Positions 58,701 to 64,000 of a DNA stretch of 64,000 bases are shown piece after piece. Position numbers and translations under genes: made by a program. The notes below the pieces were generated by a model. The model had not been told where the DNA came from. It saw only the letters and a list, made by a program, of their open reading frames with translations, and did no database searches. Source of the DNA: Paramacrobiotus metropolitanus (lineage: Eukaryota > Tardigrada > Eutardigrada > Parachela > Macrobiotidae); assembly GCF_019649055.1 (NCBI RefSeq), contig NW_026570248.1, positions 868,001 through 932,000 of the forward strand. The letters run 5' to 3'. The first letter of the stretch is position 1, and the number at the start of each line of letters is the position of its first letter.

Positions 58701-61700
58701 AACATAAGACGGATACAACAGTTTCTGAAAGACAAACTGGTGTGAAACCGGCAAGGAATAAAACAGCAACCGTTCGCGTAGCTACAAACACACTTAAAAA
58801 GGATATTCTTGCCGTCATTATTTTTTTACAAAACGCAATGTGAAACAAAAGGTCTTTTCTCTGAAAAGCTGTGAACAAGATCAGTTGAAAGGCATTAAGT
58901 GTTGTGTCCTGTCATGTGCGCCTGCTGATAAACCGCTTGATATATTTTTGTAGCTAACTTGTAAGCACAACATATGATATTCCAGTTGGTACGTTACGCA
59001 ACGATTTGCATTGTGCCGGAAGGCTGCCAGCCATCGCTATAAATCCGTTTCCCTGGCAAGCAATATGGAAGAGAATGTCATGGACAAACAACTAACCTTC
59101 ACGGATGGCCGTGCAGGGGGCACCCTCATCGTGCTCCAATCTGTAAAACAACAATGGCATATATATTAATGGCAATTATCGATTGATGCTGCTCCCGAGA
59201 ATCCGCCAAGCCCCGTCCAACATGCAACCTACCTAATTTCTTTTAATGCCACAAGACCGTCGGTTAGGCGGCTTTTGCCTTTGTACACTGTAGCGTATGT
59301 TCCTTCGCCCAGTCGCTCCAGTTTGAGGTATGTTTCCAATTTGCCTGCAAATAACAAGCAGGCTTATTACATGATCGCGCTCCACTGGAGCATCTTAACA
59401 CCAACCAATCTTATACTGGCACGACGTTAACCTTACCAAATCCCAGCTCAGATAAACTGGTGCGCCGTAGCTTGCGGGTCAGTGGACCATCCAATGGGCT
59501 GTCTGTAACAAATTGCTCTCTGACGACTTGGGATTCGTTACGAAAAAAAAAACAGTGTTGATCATCTGCTTCTCACTGCGCAGTGCGCATTACGCACCAC
59601 ATACTGACATCACTTAGTTTACTATAATAGCTCAGCCATCGTTCGGGAAGCTCGGAGACATTTCCGTTGAAAATAAATTCAAATCAGAAGAATCGTAACT
59701 ATCGTGAACCATTTGTTCGATTTGTCATTGAAAAATCAAAATCGTCGTAATAAATATTCTAGCGGACGTTACATCAGCATGTTCTAAACATAAGGTAACA
59801 GACCTGGTCCAATGTGCCGAGCGATGAAACTTTCAGGAACATTCAGTTCTGCCGGTAAAGACAGACGCTTGGATATATCCTGAGCGTTCCACCGCCTGGC
59901 GTTATTACAAAGCCCCGGTGTTTCGGTTAACGATGTGTCACCATTCCGCAAAGTTCTGGGACGACGTCTCATTACGACATGCTCGGTGGAAATAGTGGTT
60001 GTATTTGGTGAGGACACAATTTCTTCCGAGCCTCCTGACAAACCCTCGCTTTCTCCATCGGAGCCATAAGGACACGGTGGATATTCGGGAACAACACCTA
60101 ATGAGAAACAGGCAAAAGCTCATTTTCCCAAATCCATGTGAGAAAAATCAAATATCCCTGGATGAACGCTTTGTTTACGATGTACAAGTACAGTCTCAAC
60201 GACAACGACAGCAGCAACAACAAAACGACCATATATAGTTTCTAGTGAAAAAAGATGAAAACGTTTTCAGTACTCATTGTTTTCTGAAGTCTTATACGCG
60301 GTAAAAGAATCAGAACTATTTCACAGAATTCAGGTTGTGAGAACTGAATTTTGCTGATGATATTGCAAATTTATACGAACACTAATTACCATTTAGCATT
60401 TGAACCGACCTAATGCTTTCCGGTCATATTTCTTCATTTCTAGTATATCACTTTCTGTGTCCTTTCTCACAATCTGGCGTAAGTTAAAAATGTATTTTAC
60501 ATTACTATTTTAGGAAAACAGCAGCAAATATGCAGCACTTCATACATCCAACTGGGCTAATTCTCAATGGATGTATAACACTGCATGTCGCATTCATAAG
60601 AGTGTACGCTCTGCAGTCATTCGGCACAATCAGGGTATCTCAACTCTCAAGGCTGCAGTTGCAGCGATACAAATTTTACGCTTTCATAAACATTTATCGC
60701 ATCGATCCACACCAGCATCAGGCTTCTTCCAGCCCGAAAAAGGAGTGATTCTGATCGTCCTAAGCGTCAGGCTTATCAACTTAACGAACGAGTCAAGGAT
60801 GACGCCAGTTTTTTATTGTATTAACGTAATCTGAATATTGCAAGGATGCCGCTCCAGTTGGCGACTGCTCGTGAACCGGAGTGAAAATACAGCTAAAGCT
60901 GCTAAACGCAGCATCTGATGCAATGAAGAGCCGAAATTTACATTTTAAATCAGTGCAAGTCTACCAGACAATATCTGCGTTCGCTCTTCGCACTCAAAAT
61001 TCTTAACAATAACGTAGCAAAAAGTATTTACAACACCCGTCCTATGAAGTCAGAATACTTTCAACCACCTAGCTAGAAATAAGGACACTAAACAAGTAAG
61101 CTGCAAACAAGCAAGTAGCATCATGAATTTCGCAGAATTCTTCTCGTTTCCAGTGGTTATGCACAAAAATATCCATATAAACTTATTCTGCCCAATATCT
61201 GTATCCAGTATGCAGTGCTTCGTATTTCGATTATCTTTACAGACATACTGCTCAACATTTACGGGAGAATGTGCCGACACTAGAATGATTATTTACGAGT
61301 ACTTTAGTAATTATTATAATTTCCCCCATTTAGCAAAATTTGAGCGTTTCCGGCTCCGTTTCACAGTTCGTTCGTTCTTTATATATTCCATACGAAACGC
61401 AAACGGCAAGCAGTTGGAAGATTTTCAGTAGATGAACCGCGCTCTTGTCATTCAAGAACAAACAATTACGCACGCAAACGACAAAAATAAACCGGCACGG
61501 AGTGCGCTGCAACATTGATGTCGCGTCGCATCACAAAATCCACGGCACATCTCCTTACTTTACGGAATTCAAAACCATGATCAATCCAAATGCGGCAAGA
61601 AGATCATACACGCATCGAAAGTATCAGCGAGAGCCAGTGCTCAGTCGTCCAGCAAATTTTTTATAACACTAATACTTTAAACATAATAATCAAAATATGG

Positions 61701-62979
61701 CGTTATCGGATTGTAACAAAAAGCATAGTGGCTTACATTAGGCACAAACTACACAAAGTGGGTAGAATTTAGAAATACAATGTCAAACACCATTTTCGCA
61801 ATGTGCAGTAGAGGTTACTACAGTAATTAAATTAACGGATAACACTCCCACTATACGGAACCATAATCCTGTAATTTATTTTTAAATGCCTCGCTGTAAG
61901 TAATTTACAATTGTACACTTCAACTATGTAGCAGCAACCTGCAGGCATGCCTATTTATACACGCTATGGTGGTACAGGTTAATTCTTCGAAATTTTATTT
62001 TCCATTCCCAAAAATAAAATCTCGTGCCACGCAAACATACATGAAAGAAATATTACAATCATCACACCCAGAATTTCACGGTGTACGTAGTTGAATGCTG
62101 ACCGAACACCAACGGAATTAACCGCAGGTTATAATATTTATACCCTTATCGCTTAGAACGCTGCGGAACCAACCTTACAGTACCACATGCATATATAACG
62201 ATTAACGACTCACAAAAGTAAGAAGAACTGTTGCAGTGCAAGCTACAACCACACTAAATTTCGCAAATGACGCCGATTTCATTAAGAAAGAAAGCAGGAA
62301 GAGTGTAAAATGAGCATATAAGGTTTCGTTTTAATGAATGGTCTCCTGAACAAACATCATGGGAGCCTGGAGGATATTTCAGCAGACGTGAATACTGCCC
62401 CGCGACAAGCTTCGAATGACGACTGGGATATGTGTCCCGACGGTCAATCTCTTTGCATGTGCAAACACAAATTTACGAGCAAGTATATGATTATTTTTCA
62501 TATACAGTAAAACCAATCATACCGCTCTCTTCAAACTGAAGCCCCTTTAAACTGATGATTATTAAAAGGTACTTACTCAAATTGGTTACGACACTCTGTG
62601 AGGGTCGCACGATCCGGTGCAATAAACTCCGCGATTTGACGATTCTGTTACTTTGTGTTACCACTTCAATTTCGTTGACTCGTGTACAGGTAGAGGCGGT
62701 TGGTGCGGCAGCTGTTGCTGTTGTTGTTTTATTGATATTAAACATAGAGAGCCATTTTAAGGAAGCGTTCGCGAATCGTTTAGGTTGATTAGATAATTTT
62801 TGAAGCTGAGTAAACGATATCAGGCTCTGGCTCGTTGGTAACGCTGTGCGCGGCACGGATTGCTCTCGCGCTTCCTCGGAATCCACCATAATGCAAAAGG
62901 TGCGGGAATCACCGAGATAACTTTCCAAATCCTTTCCCGACCGGGCACTTAACTTACTGTCAATGTTTTGAGTAGTCAT
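55775..62979 (-). CDS. CDK17: PCTAIRE cyclin-dependent kinase (CDK16/CDK17/CDK18 group)
   Basis: A CDK-like kinase activated by cyclin Y, acting in neurite growth and vesicle traffic. Twelve exons in phase: 62979-62577, 60097-59804, 59502-59437, 59344-59233, 59140-59097, 58302-58145, 58008-57958, 57864-57731, 57332-57271, 56787-56543, 56441-56351 and 55818-55775; about 567 aa. Before the kinase: [22 protein letters not shown] and [17 protein letters not shown], all PCTAIRE-family marks. Kinase: [35 protein letters not shown] (the PCTAIRE helix), [35 protein letters not shown] and [21 protein letters not shown]. The tail [11 protein letters not shown] matches human CDK17 GKNRRQSMLF, although about 20 residues before it are missing. 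Exon 1 (134 aa) is assigned by matching phase across a 2.5 kb intron and is the least certain part. Confidence 0.92.
58420..58453. repeat. Perfect hairpin, 12 bp arms, 10 nt loop, in a CDK17 intron
   Basis: Arms 58420-58431 (GTTCATGTCGTT) and 58442-58453 (AACGACATGAAC) enclose the loop TGCAATAGCC. It lies in the intron between exons 59140-59097 and 58302-58145 of the PCTAIRE kinase gene. Confidence 0.8.
60098..62576. other. First intron of the PCTAIRE kinase gene
   Basis: The 2.5 kb intron starts GTAAGT at 62576 and ends CATTAG at 60098 (minus-strand reading). It contains one TACGAGTAC motif (61294-61302). Small frames on the plus strand (60530-60834) have no family features. No nested gene was seen. 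Confidence 0.5.
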
Positions 62980-64000
62980 AAACAAATCAGACAAATATTC
63001 TGGGGAAGCGTTAGATGTTGCATTAATATGACTGCAGCTGGTGGAAAAACTGTCTCCAGTATAATATTAAGGTCTCCTTTGGAGTTCTGCACTGTGCAGA
63101 CAGATGACTCTGTTAAACTGACATATGTCTACAGTGTCAGCTGCATGTGCCAGTCATTTACCAGTAGTACGCCAATGCCGAAAAAGCAGCACAACAAAAA
63201 TCAATAAATATGAATCGGCGCATCGGAAAGTACTCGTATACTACAGCGTATATGTGACTAATCTGCAATGACCGGCAACGGGCAAAAGCAGATCTAGAGG
63301 CAACTGTATCTCAGAAACAGCTGACGCTAGCTAGCTCCAAGCCTTCAAAAACCTAATGCGATGTTCTCGGCGAGCTTTTCCGCTCGCCGCCTAAACATTA
63401 CATAGCAGAACTCTAGCTTTCCACTTCAGTGTCTGAGCCGCAATCCACGCAGAAACCAAAACCTGCCAAACCAATCGTTACTTATACCGTTAATTCACAA
63501 ATTTCTTAAGAATTTCCCGCGGCTTTAAGAACTTTGTTGCAGGGCGTATTGGTGAGAGCGCAATGGGAGCACGGCGTGCAGGGCCATTGATGTTTGCAAG
63601 TTCTTCCAAATTCAATGCAGACATCCAAACGCATAACAAAACATAAGACAGATACTTCTACTTGTACCGTTGTACCTAATATAATACTCGAGTTCGTAAT
63701 TGAAGCCTCGTATGCAATATACGCCCACTTCATTGCTTTATGATGAATTCACTTTCATCCCTGAAATGGGTACGGTGATACACGATCCCTGCGCACCGAC
63801 GATCCCTTCCGAAATCCCAACCACAATTTCAGAGGAAATGAGCGTATCTGCGCATCCTAATTTCCGTCTGCCATGATCCTAGCATACTTAATTTTTCGCT
63901 GAAGATTTTTGAAAAGTTGAGTTCTCACCAATGCATATTAAGACGTTGCGCGCGACTATTAGCGCGTAATGTTATGCACTACGTAGAGAATATATTCGGA
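62980..64000. other. Upstream region of the PCTAIRE kinase gene
   Basis: About 1 kb to the window edge. GTACTCGTA lies at 63230-63238, 251 bp before the start codon. The short minus-strand frame at 63506-63733 is cysteine-rich but not recognisable. No other gene is seen. Confidence 0.45.
63230..63238. promoter_or_regulatory. GTACTCGTA motif upstream of CDK17
   Basis: An exact copy of the recurring 9-mer, 251 bp upstream of the presumed start codon. Function is inferred from recurrence. Confidence 0.3.

Noticed and set aside
1-64000. CRISPR arrays, bacterial operons, riboswitches, prophage or viral genes
   Set aside because: The gene structures are eukaryotic with spliceosomal introns; no regularly spaced repeats or prokaryotic signals were found.
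1-64000. A functional cluster linking these genes (for example a lysosome/endosome trafficking island)
   Set aside because: ARL8, WDFY2, the Rab, ATP6AP2 and BICD are loosely related, but housekeeping genes of other pathways are interleaved and orientations are mixed, so chance proximity is the simpler reading.

Overview
The window is nuclear DNA of an invertebrate animal. The genes are split by many short GT-AG introns (mostly 50-350 bp), they sit close together on both strands, and the protein set is metazoan: PIM and PCTAIRE kinases, OTUD5, STIMATE, ATP6AP2, WDFY2 and BICD. A compact ecdysozoan-type genome (for example a tardigrade, crustacean or mite) would fit, but the sequence alone does not fix the phylum. 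No bacterial operons, CRISPR arrays or viral genes were seen. Exon models were built by hand from splice sites, reading phase and remembered family alignments. All major models keep phase from start to stop.

Layout. 1-4.3 kb: SEPSECS (selenocysteine synthesis, minus strand, runs off the left edge) is head-to-head with OTUD5 (deubiquitinase). 7.5-12.8 kb: a PIM-type Ser/Thr kinase with a 2.9 kb intron. 14.1-15.2 kb: a TA-flanked terminal-inverted-repeat element carrying a 148-codon ORF of uncertain identity. 18.4-18.6 kb: an isolated BICD-like first exon. 19.5-26.5 kb: PSMD3 (proteasome lid), ATP6AP2 (V-ATPase accessory protein) and an intronless PNPO (vitamin B6 oxidase). 27.1-31.3 kb: STIMATE and a Rab43/19-like GTPase, both minus strand. 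34.0-47.3 kb: a minus-strand run of ERCC2/XPD, WDFY2, ARL8 and a TATDN2-like nuclease, with a 686 bp TTAA-flanked foldback element upstream of ERCC2. 48.9-55.2 kb: MRPL10, a tRNA-Gln(UUG) on the minus strand and importin-11. 55.8-63.0 kb: a CDK16/17 (PCTAIRE) kinase, minus strand, 12 exons.

The genes are mostly housekeeping and are not one pathway. A loose theme is endomembrane traffic (ARL8, WDFY2, Rab, ATP6AP2, BICD) and protein or nucleic-acid turnover (OTUD5, PSMD3, XPD, TATDN2), but I read this as chance neighbourhood rather than a functional cluster.

No clearly new biological system is evident. The most unusual signals are structural. They are perfect or near-perfect hairpins at 23990-24038, 29581-29672 and 58420-58453, the full-length foldback at 37730-38415, a TIR element with a cargo-like ORF, and a 9-mer (GTACTCGTA) that recurs upstream of several start codons. 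At protein level the notable feature is a Rab whose NKxD box reads CKCD.
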